The notes under the pieces are model-generated. The model did not search any database, had not been told where the DNA came from, and saw only the letters and a list, made by a program, of their open reading frames with translations. Shown in pieces: positions 28,133-37,368 of a stretch of 64,000 bases of DNA. Source of the stretch: Sporolactobacillus sp. THM7-4 (GTDB lineage: Bacteria; Bacillota; Bacilli; Bacillales; Sporolactobacillaceae); assembly GCF_004153165.1 (NCBI RefSeq), contig NZ_SEMD01000014.1:20544-84543 (forward strand), given 5' to 3'. How positions within the stretch are numbered: position 1 is the stretch's first letter; each line of letters starts with the position of its first letter. The position numbers were made by a program, and so were the translations under genes.

Positions 28133-29104
28133 ATGAGTCGAAAAACACTGGTGTTTACCGAGCAAAGAGAAGGACGGTTAAGAAATGTATCGTTTGAATG
28201 TCTGACGGCAGCTTGCCGGATTGCGGGCGGCGGAGAGGTAGCCGCCGTGCTGTTTGGAAGCGGGGAAAACGGTCAGACAGATGAACTCGCAAAATATGGA
28301 GCCGATCAAGTGTATGTCCTGACTAATGAAAGCCTGGCACAGTATACGCCGGATGCTTACAAACAAGCCATGTTACGGGTCATTGACCACGTTAAACCGG
28401 ATGCGATCGTTCTGGGTCACACGGGAATAGGTAAAGACATCGCTCCAAGGCTCGCTCAGCGCCTGAACCTCGGACTCGTATCCGATTGCACGGATATTCA
28501 GATAGAAAATGATGAGATCTATCTGATCCGCCCGATCTTTGCTGGAAAAGCTTTTCAAAAGAAGGTGTTTACTGCCGGCAAGCCGTTTGTGACGATACGG
28601 CCGAACAACATCCAGAAGAAAGAAAATCCCCGGCCAGCTGAAGTGATTCCTTTCCATGCAGAGATCAAGGATGTCAGGACGATCGTTAAAGAAATCGTCC
28701 GGCAAAGTACGTCCGGTGTTGATCTGACCGAAGCGAAAGTCGTCGTATCCGGCGGACGCGGCGTGAAGAGTACCGAGGGCTTCAAGCCGCTTCAGGAACT
28801 CGCTGATGTCCTCGGCGGAGCAGTCGGCGCTTCCCGGGCAGCCTGCGATGCCGGCTACTGCGATTATGCGATGCAGATCGGCCAGACCGGAAAAGTCGTG
28901 ACGCCTGACCTTTACATTGCGTGTGGAATTTCCGGGGCAATTCAACATCTGGCCGGCATGAGCCAGTCCAAGATCATTGTTGCGATTAATAAAGATCCGG
29001 AAGCTCCGATCTTTCAAGTTGCCGACTATGGGATTGTCGGAGATCTGTTTGAAGTCGTGCCGAAACTGACGGAGGAGTTTAAAAAAGTGCTTTCTGAGAA
29101 GTAA
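28133..29104 (+). CDS. etfA: Electron transfer flavoprotein alpha subunit
   Basis: A 323-residue EtfA. The C-terminal FAD domain is clear: VVVSGGRGVKSTEGF, GASRAACDAGYCD, QIGQTGKVVTPDLYIACGIS, SGAIQHLAGM and INKDPEAPIFQVADYGIVGD. AAAAGGAGCG precedes the ATG at 28133. With EtfB it accepts electrons from the dehydrogenase at 31403 (and probably 9563) and passes them to the Fe-S protein encoded next. Confidence 0.94.
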   Translation: MSRKTLVFTEQREGRLRNVSFECLTAACRIAGGGEVAAVLFGSGENGQTDELAKYGADQVYVLTNESLAQYTPDAYKQAMLRVIDHVKPDAIVLGHTGIGKDIAPRLAQRLNLGLVSDCTDIQIENDEIYLIRPIFAGKAFQKKVFTAGKPFVTIRPNNIQKKENPRPAEVIPFHAEIKDVRTIVKEIVRQSTSGVDLTEAKVVVSGGRGVKSTEGFKPLQELADVLGGAVGASRAACDAGYCDYAMQIGQTGKVVTPDLYIACGISGAIQHLAGMSQSKIIVAINKDPEAPIFQVADYGIVGDLFEVVPKLTEEFKKVLSEK

Positions 29105-29128
29105 TTCCAGACTGGGGGGTTTACGGCC

Positions 29129-31345
29129 ATGTGGCAGCTGCTCAATTTTCTCCTCTTCATACTCGTGACCGCCTCTTGCGTCTCGATGATCGCGACGGTT
29201 ATCCGCCGCCGCTATCAATATATCAAACTGGGAAATCCGGTGGAACTCGAGAAAGAGATCGGTAAACGAATTTTCACGGTTTTCTCGCAAGTATTCGGTC
29301 AAAAGAAACTATTAAAAGATCGTAAAAGTGGAATCATGCATGTCGTCATGTTCTATGGGTTTATTATTTTACAATTTGGTGCCCTGGACATTATTTACAG
29401 AGGATTATCCGGCCATCATCTTCCATATCCCGGGTATCCCTATTTTCAATTTTCTCAGGAGCTGACGGCTTTTCTCATCCTGATTACCGCATTCTATGCT
29501 TTTTATCGCCGTTATATTGAGAAGCTGAAACGGCTGAAACGGGGATGGAAGCCGAGTCTTGTTCTTCTTTTTCTGACCTCGCTGATGCTCGCTGTTTTGT
29601 TTACTCTTGGATTTGACCGGCTCCGCACCGGTGAACCCGCGTCGCTCTTAGCCCCGATTTCTTCGCTGATTGCCGGTGCCTTTTCCGGCCTGTCCGTCAC
29701 CACGGCGCAAACGCTTTATTATGTGGCCTGGTGGGCGCATTTATTAATCTTGCTGTCCTTTGCCCTGTATGTCCCGCAATCTAAACACTTTCATCTTATC
29801 ACGGCACCGATCAATGTTTTTCTCGCGCGGACCGGGCCAGCTGGAAAGCTGAAATCGATTGATCTGGAAGATGAAGACGCCGAATCGTTCGGTGCAGGGA
29901 GAATTGAAGACTTTTCCCGGAAGCAGCTTCTCGACCTGTATGCCTGCGTCGAATGCGGGCGCTGTACAAATATGTGTCCGGCTGCTGCAACAGGAAAGGT
30001 GCTCTCACCGATGCATCTGATCGTCAAGATGCGGGATCATCTGACGGAAAAAGGGGCAGCGGTGACGTCCAGATCGCCGTGGATGCCGGCCCTGGCTGGC
30101 GCGGGAACCGGTATCCATACGGTCCAGGTGGCGCCACGTTTAGAGGGAACGTGGGATAAAAACAAGGCGGCTGAAGAGACAGCGGTGAGCGGGACCCCGT
30201 TAAAGGCCTCACCGAACAGTTCTGTAGCGCTTCACACGCCGGATGAACCTGTCACGGATATCGGACCCACGATCGCATGGCATCAACGCTATTGGAAAAA
30301 ATCAGCAGAAAAAAAGATTGAAGACGTCAACCTGATCGGAGACGTGATCACTGAAGATGAAATTTGGGCCTGCACCACGTGCCGTAACTGCGAAGATCAG
30401 TGTCCGGTCGATAATGAACATGTCGATAAAATCATCGACCTGCGCCGCTACCTTGTGTTAATGGAAGGAAAAGTCCCGCAGGAAGGACAGCGGGCGATGC
30501 AGAATATTGAGCGGCAAGGCAATCCGTGGGGGATGAGCCGCAATGACCGTTCGAAGTGGATGGAAGGCCTTGAAGACCTGCATGTGCCAACGGTAAAAGA
30601 AAATCCGGATTTCGACTATCTCTTTTTCGTCGGGAGTATGGGGTCGTATGATAACCGAACAATCAAAGTGACCCGCGCGTTTGTCCGTCTGCTGAATAAA
30701 GCTGGCGTGAACTTTGCGGTTCTCGGCAATGAGGAAAAGAATTCCGGTGACACGCCGCGGAGAATGGGAAACGAGCTCTTATTTCAGGAGCTCTGCCAGG
30801 AAAACATTGCGACGTTTGAAAAGTATCATGTCCAAAAGATTGTAACCGCCTGTCCGCATACTTTTAATCTCTTTAAAAATGAATACCCGGAATTCGGTCT
30901 TAAGGCCGAGGTGCTGCACCATACACAATTGCTCGACCAGTTGGTAAGCGAAGGAAAACTTGTACCAAAACAGAGGATAAACGAGCGGATCACCTATCAT
31001 GATTCCTGCTATCTCGGTCGCTATAATGGTGTTTTTGATCAGCCGCGGAATGTCCTGAAGGCGATTCCCGGTCTCGAACTCGTTGAAATGAAGCGTTCCC
31101 GGGAAAAAGCCATGTGCTGCGGCGCCGGGGGCGGGAGAATGTGGATGGAAGAAAAGGCTGGAAAACGGGTGAATATCGCACGGACGGAACAGGCGCTTGA
31201 GGTTCATCCGGGAATTATTTCGAGTGCCTGCCCTTATTGCCTGACCATGCTGTCCGATGGAACGAAAATGAAGGGCGTCGATGAACAGATCCAGACTAAA
31301 GACATCGCTGAGATCCTTGCTGAATCCGTTTTTGGTACAGAATGA
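29129..31345 (+). CDS. fadF: FadF-type membrane Fe-S oxidoreductase (ETF:quinone route)
   Basis: A 738-residue protein. The N-terminal ~225 residues contain about five membrane helices (cytochrome-b-like gamma-domain); then come two [4Fe-4S] motifs, CVECGRCTNMCP from Cys273 and CTTCRNCEDQCP from Cys415. Two CCG-type cysteine-rich domains follow (one starting VTACPHTFNLF, another HDSCYLGRYNG, CCGAGGGRMW and SACPYCLTML). This is the HdrD-like layout of B. subtilis FadF (~705 aa), thought to move electrons from ETF into menaquinone. GGGGGG precedes the ATG. Its place between etfA and an acyl-CoA dehydrogenase fits that role. Confidence 0.88.
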   Translation: MWQLLNFLLFILVTASCVSMIATVIRRRYQYIKLGNPVELEKEIGKRIFTVFSQVFGQKKLLKDRKSGIMHVVMFYGFIILQFGALDIIYRGLSGHHLPYPGYPYFQFSQELTAFLILITAFYAFYRRYIEKLKRLKRGWKPSLVLLFLTSLMLAVLFTLGFDRLRTGEPASLLAPISSLIAGAFSGLSVTTAQTLYYVAWWAHLLILLSFALYVPQSKHFHLITAPINVFLARTGPAGKLKSIDLEDEDAESFGAGRIEDFSRKQLLDLYACVECGRCTNMCPAAATGKVLSPMHLIVKMRDHLTEKGAAVTSRSPWMPALAGAGTGIHTVQVAPRLEGTWDKNKAAEETAVSGTPLKASPNSSVALHTPDEPVTDIGPTIAWHQRYWKKSAEKKIEDVNLIGDVITEDEIWACTTCRNCEDQCPVDNEHVDKIIDLRRYLVLMEGKVPQEGQRAMQNIERQGNPWGMSRNDRSKWMEGLEDLHVPTVKENPDFDYLFFVGSMGSYDNRTIKVTRAFVRLLNKAGVNFAVLGNEEKNSGDTPRRMGNELLFQELCQENIATFEKYHVQKIVTACPHTFNLFKNEYPEFGLKAEVLHHTQLLDQLVSEGKLVPKQRINERITYHDSCYLGRYNGVFDQPRNVLKAIPGLELVEMKRSREKAMCCGAGGGRMWMEEKAGKRVNIARTEQALEVHPGIISSACPYCLTMLSDGTKMKGVDEQIQTKDIAEILAESVFGTE

Positions 31346-31402
31346 GTCTTCACCGCTTTTAAATGAAAATTCCTAAATTAGAGGATTTATGATAAGGAGA
31401 GA

Positions 31403-33181
31403 ATGAACGTGGTACTGAAAAGTGAGAAAACTGGTGGGGCGGCCTTCTTAATTGACGAGGTCGGTCAGGAGTCCGTTGTAACCCCGGAAGATTTCACGGA
31501 AGAACAGTTGATGTTTGCGGAAACGACAAAACATTTTATAGAAAAGTCGGTAGTTCCGCATGATCAGCAAATTGAGAGCCTCGATTACGACTTAACGGTG
31601 AAACTGCTCCGGGAAGCAGGCGAGCTTGGCCTTCTCGGCGCGGATGTACCCGACGCTTTCGGGGGCCTTGGGCTCGACAAGGTGAGCGCCGCTTTAATCA
31701 CAGAGTCGCTCGCCAAAGGATCGTCGTTTTGCCTGTCGGCTTCGGTTCACACGGGGATCGGAACGCTTCCCATTGTGTTTTTCGGCAATAACGAGCAGAA
31801 GAAAAAATATCTTCCCGACCTTGCAAGCGGGCAGAAGATTGCGGCTTACTGCCTGACAGAGCCGTCCTCAGGGTCTGATGCCCTCAGCGCGAGAACGACT
31901 GCCAGGTTGTCAGAAGATGGAGCCTATTATATTTTAAACGGACAGAAACAATTCATCACGAATGCCGGGTTTGCCGATTTGTTTATTGTATATGCCAAAA
32001 TTGATGGCAAGGATTTCACCGCCTTTATTGTCGAAAGGACGATGGACGGGGTGAGCCTCGGGCCTGAAGAGAAAAAGATGGGAATTAAAGGATCATCAAC
32101 CCGGCCGGTGATATTAGAAGACGTGAAAGTGCCCGTTGAAAATCTACTTGGCAAGGCAGGCAAGGGGCACATCATCGCTTTTAACATCTTGAACATCGGC
32201 CGCTTTAAACTTGGCATGACAGGGCTCGGTGCAGCGAAAGAAGCAATTGAGCTTGCCGCCAGGTTCGCAAATGAACGAATCCAGTTTGGAAAGCCTATTT
32301 CCTCTTTTCCATTGATTCAGAAGAAGCTGGCCGAAATGAATACGAAGACGTACATTCTGGAAAGCATCGTCTACAGAACGGCCGGGCTGATTGATGAGTC
32401 GCTAAAGGATGTCGATCATGCGAGCCCGGAAGCCGGCCACCAGTCAGCTAAAGGCATTGCTGAGTACGCGATCGAGTGCTCCATCAACAAAGTGTTTGGA
32501 TCTGAAACGCTCCACGCCGTTGCCGATGAAGGCGTGCAAATCCACGGCGGGTACGGTTATACCCAGGAATATAAAATTGAGCGAATCTACCGGGATTCAC
32601 GAATCAACCGAATTTTTGAAGGGACGAACGAAATCAACCGGCTGGTCATTGTCAACGCGCTATTGAAGAAAGCCGGAAAGGGTGAACTGCCTTTATTTGA
32701 AAAAATGGAAGCACTCGAAACCGAGGAGCCGGAAGCTGCAGCGCCCACTGGCATTTTGTCAGAAGAAAAAGGCCTCGTCTCTCGCGCAAAGAAAATCACT
32801 CTTCTTACTCTCAGAGAGGCGTTAAAAAAGTACGACCGACAGTTGAAAGAAGAGCAGCAAGTCATCAGTCATCTGAGCGACATGATGATTCAGATCTACA
32901 CAATGGAAAGTGTGCTGCTTCGTTCGTTAAAACGATTGGAGAAACTCGGAAAAGAAAAATCAAGTAACAGCCTGAACATGACGCGGCTCTTCGTCAATAA
33001 AGGATTTGAAAAAATCGAGTCTCTAGCGAAAGAAGTGCTGGCGGGAATTGACGAAGGGGATGCATTGCTGCAGCAGCTGGCGATACTGGAGAAACTGACG
33101 CAGAGAACGCCGATCAATTCGATGAATTTAAAAGCAGAAATTGGTGCATGTGTGGCTAAAAACGGAAACTACGTCGTTTAA
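31403..33181 (+). CDS. Acyl-CoA dehydrogenase, copy 2 (FadE-like)
   Basis: A 592-residue paralogue of the enzyme at 9563, exactly the same length and alike from end to end. AYCLTEPSSGSDALSA, KQFITNAGFADLF, QIHGGYGYTQEYKIERIYRDS and IFEGTNEINRLVIV are all conserved. AAGGAGAG precedes the ATG. Last gene of cluster 2, followed by a terminator at 33261. The C-terminal domain is the more diverged part between the two copies. Confidence 0.93.
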   Translation: MNVVLKSEKTGGAAFLIDEVGQESVVTPEDFTEEQLMFAETTKHFIEKSVVPHDQQIESLDYDLTVKLLREAGELGLLGADVPDAFGGLGLDKVSAALITESLAKGSSFCLSASVHTGIGTLPIVFFGNNEQKKKYLPDLASGQKIAAYCLTEPSSGSDALSARTTARLSEDGAYYILNGQKQFITNAGFADLFIVYAKIDGKDFTAFIVERTMDGVSLGPEEKKMGIKGSSTRPVILEDVKVPVENLLGKAGKGHIIAFNILNIGRFKLGMTGLGAAKEAIELAARFANERIQFGKPISSFPLIQKKLAEMNTKTYILESIVYRTAGLIDESLKDVDHASPEAGHQSAKGIAEYAIECSINKVFGSETLHAVADEGVQIHGGYGYTQEYKIERIYRDSRINRIFEGTNEINRLVIVNALLKKAGKGELPLFEKMEALETEEPEAAAPTGILSEEKGLVSRAKKITLLTLREALKKYDRQLKEEQQVISHLSDMMIQIYTMESVLLRSLKRLEKLGKEKSSNSLNMTRLFVNKGFEKIESLAKEVLAGIDEGDALLQQLAILEKLTQRTPINSMNLKAEIGACVAKNGNYVV

Positions 33182-33260
33182 AAAAAAGAATCTCTTATCG
33201 ATCAAGAGTACCAATAGCAAAGGTAAAATACGGATTGAGCGTTTCATAGCGTATATTCTA

Positions 33261-33297
33261 AAATCCTATCCAGCGAAATGGATGGGATTTTTAATTT
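33261..33297 (+). terminator. Terminator of fatty-acid cluster 2
   Basis: AAATCCTATCC and GGATGGGATTT pair across AGCGAAAT, then TTTAATTT. About 80 bases after the stop of the second acyl-CoA dehydrogenase. Confidence 0.85.
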
Positions 33298-33325
33298 AGT
33301 CGGTTAACGGAGATCGACCTTTTAT

Positions 33326-33499
33326 ATGAAGGAAGCTGGTGAGGAGGCTCGCGGATCATCCCCGTACTGTGAACCGGAAGTTGAGCAAAACCGCATCAAA
33401 GTCGAGCAAAACGAACTGAAAGTTGAGCAAAACGAACCGGAAATCGAGCAAAAAGGCAAAAAAGTCGAACAAAAAAATGAAGTTGAGCAAAAGCCCTAA
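33326..33499 (+). pseudogene. Possible coiled-coil heptad-repeat ORF, broken by stops
   Basis: From ATG at 33326 the VEQ frame is open for 57 codons (MKEAGEEARG, then heptads such as VEQNELK) until a TAA at 33497 caused by CCCTAA where other units have CCCTTA (Leu). Further stops follow at similar points. After a one-base slip around 33646 the same peptide frame is open again to a stop near 33814. It may be a decayed repeat protein, or the array may never have been translated. Confidence 0.3.
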
Positions 33500-33821
33500 A
33501 AAGTCGAGCAAAACGAACCGGATGTTGAGCAAAAAGGATGAAAAGTTGAGCAAAAAGCCTAAAAAGTCGAGCAAAAAGCCAAAAAAGTCGGGCAAAAAAA
33601 CAAAATTGAGCAAAAAGGATGAAAAGTCGAGCAAAAAACGAAGTTGAGCAAAAGCCCTTAAAAGTCGAGCAAAACGAACCGGAAATCGAGCAAAAAACCA
33701 AAAAAGTAGAGCAAAAAAATGAAGTTGAGCAAAGGCCCTTAAAAGTTGAGCAAAAAGCTAAAGAAGTCGAGCAAACCGAACCGAAAGTCGAGCAAAAAGC
33801 CAAAAAAATCGAGTAAAAATC
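33380..33821. repeat. Array of about 22 degenerate units with 21-bp period
   Basis: The core GTYGAGCAAAA recurs about 22 times. The distance between cores is 21 bases in almost all steps, 18 in four and 17 once. Between cores sit a few recurring ten-base fillers (CGAACCGGAA, GCCCTTAAAA, AGCCAAAAAA, AAATGAA), and blocks of four units recur as a higher-order ~81-base repeat (units from 33422 and from 33664). In one frame it reads as heptads KVEQNEPEIEQK; stops and a frameshift break it. No mobile or CRISPR genes flank it. Confidence 0.9.
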
Positions 33822-33832
33822 GGAGTGGACAC

Positions 33833-34730
33833 TTAACCAAGCGAAATCAATGCAGGCAGATACAGAAAACTGAGAAGCGTTGTGATTGAGACAATAAGTG
33901 AGACAAGTTGCGAATCCCCATCGAATTTTTCAATAAGGGTGACCGTATTGATTGCTGCCGGCATGCTGACTTCGACAAATAGCACAGAGGCAATCATGCC
34001 ATGAATGCCTAGAATAAAAAGTACCAGTTTGGCGAGGACAGGCACCATGATAATTCGCAGAAAAACACCCAGCCAAACTTGAGGACGGCGCAATCCTTGC
34101 AGGCCTGTACGCCCGAGCTGGATTCCAAGAATCAGCAGAACAAGTGTTGGATAGGCAGTGCCGAGCATCTGAACGGCCGTGTCAAGCCCGGCCGGCAATT
34201 TTAAATAAAAAAAATCAAGCACGATTCCAACGAAGCAGGCATAGATAATCGGAGATTTGAAAATGTGGATCAACGCTTGTTTTCCATTCATGTTTGAACG
34301 AGAAGCGATGTACATACCCAGGACGTTTACTGAAATGATTTGTCCGATCACATAAACAGCTCCTAAAGCAAAACCGGTCTTGCCAAAGGCCAGAAGAAGG
34401 ACGGGAAGACCGTAGTTGTTGCTGTTGCTGAAGATCGTCGTCAAAGTCAATGCCCGGGCTGAACCTTCTCTAAGCCGGGCCAGTTTGTTGGAAAGGGCGG
34501 CTAAACTCCACAAAACTACCGTCATGATGACGGTGAACCAAAGAATATCAACCTCTCAGCCGGGAGTTGGACAACGCCGCTAAAATGAGTGCGGGCGCCA
34601 GTATGTACAGACTGATATCGGCCAGCAGCTTTGTGTCGACCGACCGCCGTTGCTGCAGCAAGAAACCGCAGGCACAAATGATGATGATCGGCAGGGTAAT
34701 GACCGTGAGCAAATGAAGATAGGCGTACAT
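33833..34730 (-). pseudogene. AEC (auxin efflux carrier) family transporter, frameshifted
   Basis: Two frames together give a roughly 298-residue AEC permease. The first, from ATG at 34730, runs about 59 codons (LTVITLPIIIICACGFLL, then DISLYILAPALILAALSNS) and hits TGA near 34550. The rest continues in another frame as DILWFTVIMTVVLWSLAA and carries the remaining helices to 33833. Removing one T in AGGTTGATATT would join them as SRLRGDILWF. Either a true pseudogene or an assembly error. The family exports organic acids or similar; substrate unknown. Confidence 0.8.
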
Positions 34731-35091
34731 GCAAACTTCCCCCAGTTTGAGCTTTTCAAGTCATCATATTGAAATTCATATTGTTAGTATAAAAGTTTTT
34801 TCATCGATAGTCTGTTTTTATTTTCCCGGAAATTTAAATTGTTGCTGCATGAATCATAGTGGACAACTTATCGTTAAATGCATTGGATAATGTTCATCGG
34901 GTTCCGATTACAACACCATTTAAGTAAATCCCAATACAAGATAGGACATTTCATGCTAAGCTGGATCATAGAAAGTATGAGGTGTTGGGTTGCCGGAATA
35001 TTATTATGAGCGACTGTTGCACATATAATCTGAAGAATCATATTCTTTTTGCTGAACTGTTTTGAATATATTAATGAAAAGGAATGGTACA
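34731..35091. other. Intergenic stretch, nothing recognised
   Basis: About 360 bases between the broken AEC gene and an acetyltransferase, moderately AT-rich, no supported gene or clear repeat. Confidence 0.35.
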
Positions 35092-35535
35092 ATGAAGCTG
35101 GACTGGAAGGTCAAAACGTTTTCTCAGCTTACTGTTCGTGAGTTGTACGAGATCTATAAAGCGCGCGAAAATGTATTCGTGGTCGAACAACAGTGTCCTT
35201 ATCATGAGATTGATCAAAATGATTTAACCAGTCTTCATGTGTACGCAATAGATGATCATATGGAAGTCATTGCTTATGCACGAATTTTTAGGGAAGGCGA
35301 ACATGTGACTTTCGGTCGAGTCCTTGTCCGACACAGTTGGCGGGGAAATGGGTTGGGCCGACAGCTTGTGGCAAAAATTCTCAGTACGATAAAGGAAACG
35401 ATTCCGGGAAAATCGATCGTGATTGAGGCGCAGGAATACATACAGCCGCTATATTCACATTTCGGATTCAGACGGGCTTCAGATAATTATTTAATTGATA
35501 ATATCCCCCATGTTAAGATGGTGTACGATCATTGA
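35092..35535 (+). CDS. elaA: ElaA-type GNAT acetyltransferase
   Basis: A 147-residue GNAT. RENVFVVEQQCPYHEIDQND near the N-terminus and ARIFREGEHVTFGRVLVRHSWRGNGLGRQL (acetyl-CoA P-loop region R/QxxGxG/A as RGNGLG), then a C-terminal YSHFGFR, match the ElaA family. AAAAGGAATGG precedes the ATG at 35092. Acceptor substrate unknown. Confidence 0.83.
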   Translation: MKLDWKVKTFSQLTVRELYEIYKARENVFVVEQQCPYHEIDQNDLTSLHVYAIDDHMEVIAYARIFREGEHVTFGRVLVRHSWRGNGLGRQLVAKILSTIKETIPGKSIVIEAQEYIQPLYSHFGFRRASDNYLIDNIPHVKMVYDH

Positions 35536-35717
35536 TAGAACTAAAATAGTCGATTTAAGGATCACGCAGAAGTGATACGAAGAAAAGCTGAACGATGGGT
35601 TTATGAGGCATAGTCATTCAAAATGTCGTCCAATGATCGTGAAAATGGAACACGACGCACAGGCTTCATCAATAACTGAAAGAAGGACTGTCGATTAATT
35701 TCAAGGAGTATTGATCA

Positions 35718-36281
35718 ATGTATACCATTAAAAAGATCACTGAGAAGGAATCAGAAAAAATAAGAGAGTTGGCGGCTGTACATTGGCAGTCCTCAAAGAT
35801 GGCTGTACATGGCGAGGTCTATGACATCAGCGTATTACCCGGGTTTTATGCGGAAGAAGATCACTCACTTTTAGGCTTGATCACCTATCGTGAAGCTTCT
35901 CCCCATGAATTTGAAATTATGTCCCTTGACAGTTTCGAGGAAAACCGGGGCATCGGTTCATCCCTGTTAAGAACCGTTATTGAAATGGCAGAAAAACGAG
36001 GAGCCGGCCGTTTGTTTCTGACCACTACAAACGAAAATTTGCGTGCTCTTGGTTTCTATCAGAGAAGAGGATTTACGCTTTGCGAGCTCAGGTTAAACGC
36101 GGTACGGGAAGCGCGAAAGCTGAAGCCGGACATTCCATTAGCAGATGACGGTATTCCTATTAATAAAGCGTTTACATTAAGTGAAAGCCGGAAAAAATGG
36201 CTCAATATTCGTGGCTCATCGTGCGGCTCGGTCACGCAAATATATCGTCCAGACCGAGTCGTTTGTGAGCATACGGAATGA
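35718..36281 (+). CDS. GNAT family N-acetyltransferase with extra C-terminal tail
   Basis: A 187-residue protein whose first ~145 residues form a GNAT domain: EENRGIGSSLLRTVIEMAEKRG is the acetyl-CoA loop, then LTTTNENLRALGFYQRRGFTL. The last 35 residues (WLNIRGSSCGSVTQIYRPD) are outside the domain and may result from loss of the original stop; the domain usually ends soon after IPLADDGIPINK. AAGGAGTATTG precedes the ATG. Substrate unknown. Confidence 0.8.
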   Translation: MYTIKKITEKESEKIRELAAVHWQSSKMAVHGEVYDISVLPGFYAEEDHSLLGLITYREASPHEFEIMSLDSFEENRGIGSSLLRTVIEMAEKRGAGRLFLTTTNENLRALGFYQRRGFTLCELRLNAVREARKLKPDIPLADDGIPINKAFTLSESRKKWLNIRGSSCGSVTQIYRPDRVVCEHTE

Positions 36282-36320
36282 AACCGATTTTGCGGATCAG
36301 CGAAGGGAGGATATGATGCT

Positions 36321-36863
36321 TTGATTCAAACGAGAAGAAAAGACTGGCAGCGGGGCGATCCGATCATTGAGAGAAAAGTAAGATATGATAACACGATCGC
36401 GGAATATAGATGCAGGCTTTTAAAATTAGCTAAGGAAAAAGTCGTCCTTTTTTATAAAATAGAGCGTCCTGTTCAGCTGCTGGCGGGTGACACTCCATTC
36501 ATTCTGACTGAAGGCAGTGTCACCATTGCCTATTACTGGACTGACAGGCCTTATAATCTCTATATCTGGAGAGATAGCGACGGTCATTATTCAGGAGCAT
36601 ATTTTAATATTGTAAAAAATACCCAGATTACAAACCAGATGGTATCCTTTGAGGATTTGATTATTGATGTTTTGATTCTTCCGAGCGGTGAATGCTTTAT
36701 TTTGGATGAAGAGGAATTGCCGGTTCCGCTGGCTCAATTTGAAGAAGGATATGTCCGCAAAGTTATGCAGTCGCTAATGAAGTCGCAGGCGGATATACTT
36801 CGACCGTTGATCACAGAGAGCAAACAATTTTTTGATGAAATCAAGGCTCTGGGACTTAAATAA
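36321..36863 (+). CDS. DUF402 family protein
   Basis: A 180-residue protein with the DUF402 core: RDSDGHYSGAYFNIV, DLIIDVLILPSGECFILDEEEL and a helical end. Members include nucleoside tri/diphosphatase-like enzymes of Firmicutes, so a phosphatase on nucleotides is plausible. It begins at TTG 36321 with GGGAGG ten bases upstream; no ATG is in frame nearby. It follows the GNAT gene by 40 bases. Confidence 0.75.
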   Translation: MIQTRRKDWQRGDPIIERKVRYDNTIAEYRCRLLKLAKEKVVLFYKIERPVQLLAGDTPFILTEGSVTIAYYWTDRPYNLYIWRDSDGHYSGAYFNIVKNTQITNQMVSFEDLIIDVLILPSGECFILDEEELPVPLAQFEEGYVRKVMQSLMKSQADILRPLITESKQFFDEIKALGLK

Positions 36864-36865
36864 AG

Positions 36866-36919
36866 CAAAAAAATCGGCCACCGAGGCTGTATGAACACAT
36901 AAACCTCAGCGACCGATTT
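36866..36919 (-). terminator. Terminator downstream of tRNA-Pro
   Basis: On the minus strand AAATCGGTCGCTGAGG pairs with CCTCGGTGGCCGATTT and runs into TTTTTTGC. It suits the tRNA just upstream on that strand and may also serve the plus-strand DUF402 gene. Confidence 0.75.
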
Positions 36920-36984
36920 CCCGGCTAAAGGAGTCTCAATAGACTGCCTTCAGCATTAATTTTGTATATTTGTTCGTTATGAAG

Positions 36985-37058
36985 TCGGAAAGACAGGATT
37001 TGAACCTGCGACCACATGGCCCCCAGCCATGTGCTCTACCAAGCTGAGCTACTTTCCG
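36985..37058 (-). tRNA. tRNA-Pro (anticodon GGG)
   Basis: A complete cloverleaf on the minus strand: acceptor CGGAAAG/CTTTCCG, D-arm GCTCAGCTTGGTAGAGC, anticodon stem CATGG/CCATG with seven-base loop CTGGGGG giving anticodon GGG, T-arm GCAGG-TTCAAAT-CCTGT. The discriminator is A; the 3' CCA is not encoded (CTTC follows). GGG reads CCC/CCU proline codons. Confidence 0.95.
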
Positions 37059-37368
37059 ATAGTGTTAGAAAAAGCTATCAAAATGTCAACGTACTCATTT
37101 TAATGTGCTTCCAGCTGTCTGTCAAGTATCGATGAGTTAAGCGTTTGCAGGCTGGAATGATTAGCGACCAAGTGGGACTAAAAGCGTAAGCGGATTCTCA
37201 GGAAAAATTTTTCAGCATGACATGCGAACAATGTTTATTTTTTTTGCCATGTGGAAGTTAAACTCTGTAACCCGCAAAGATGTTGGATCACCGTTTGACA
37301 GGCTTTTGAAAATAGGACTCATCCGGGCACTGAATCTAGTCGTTTATGGTCAGTAATAGAAAGGAGAG
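37059..37368. other. Intergenic stretch before the SDR gene
   Basis: About 310 bases. Presumably holds promoters for the tRNA (minus) and the SDR gene (plus), but no convincing boxes were identified; a sigma-B GTTTAA/GGGTAT pair was looked for and not found. Confidence 0.35.

Noticed and set aside
28373-29302. 309-codon minus-strand frame opposite etfA
   Set aside because: It is the antisense of the well supported etfA gene and has no recognisable domain or ribosome site.
33356-33803. Long minus-strand frames rich in Phe, Leu, Cys and Ser over the repeat array
   Set aside because: They follow from the 21-base periodicity read in other frames (FCSTF, LLDF repeats), lack a ribosome site and look like typical spurious calls.
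33380-33821. CRISPR array
   Set aside because: The conserved core is only about 11 bases, spacers are ten bases and recur, and no cas genes are present.
36985-37058. tRNA-Pro as the attachment site of the conjugative module
   Set aside because: It is 2.5-3 kb from the first transfer gene with intact host genes (SDR, tenA) between, and no repeated 3' tRNA end was seen.
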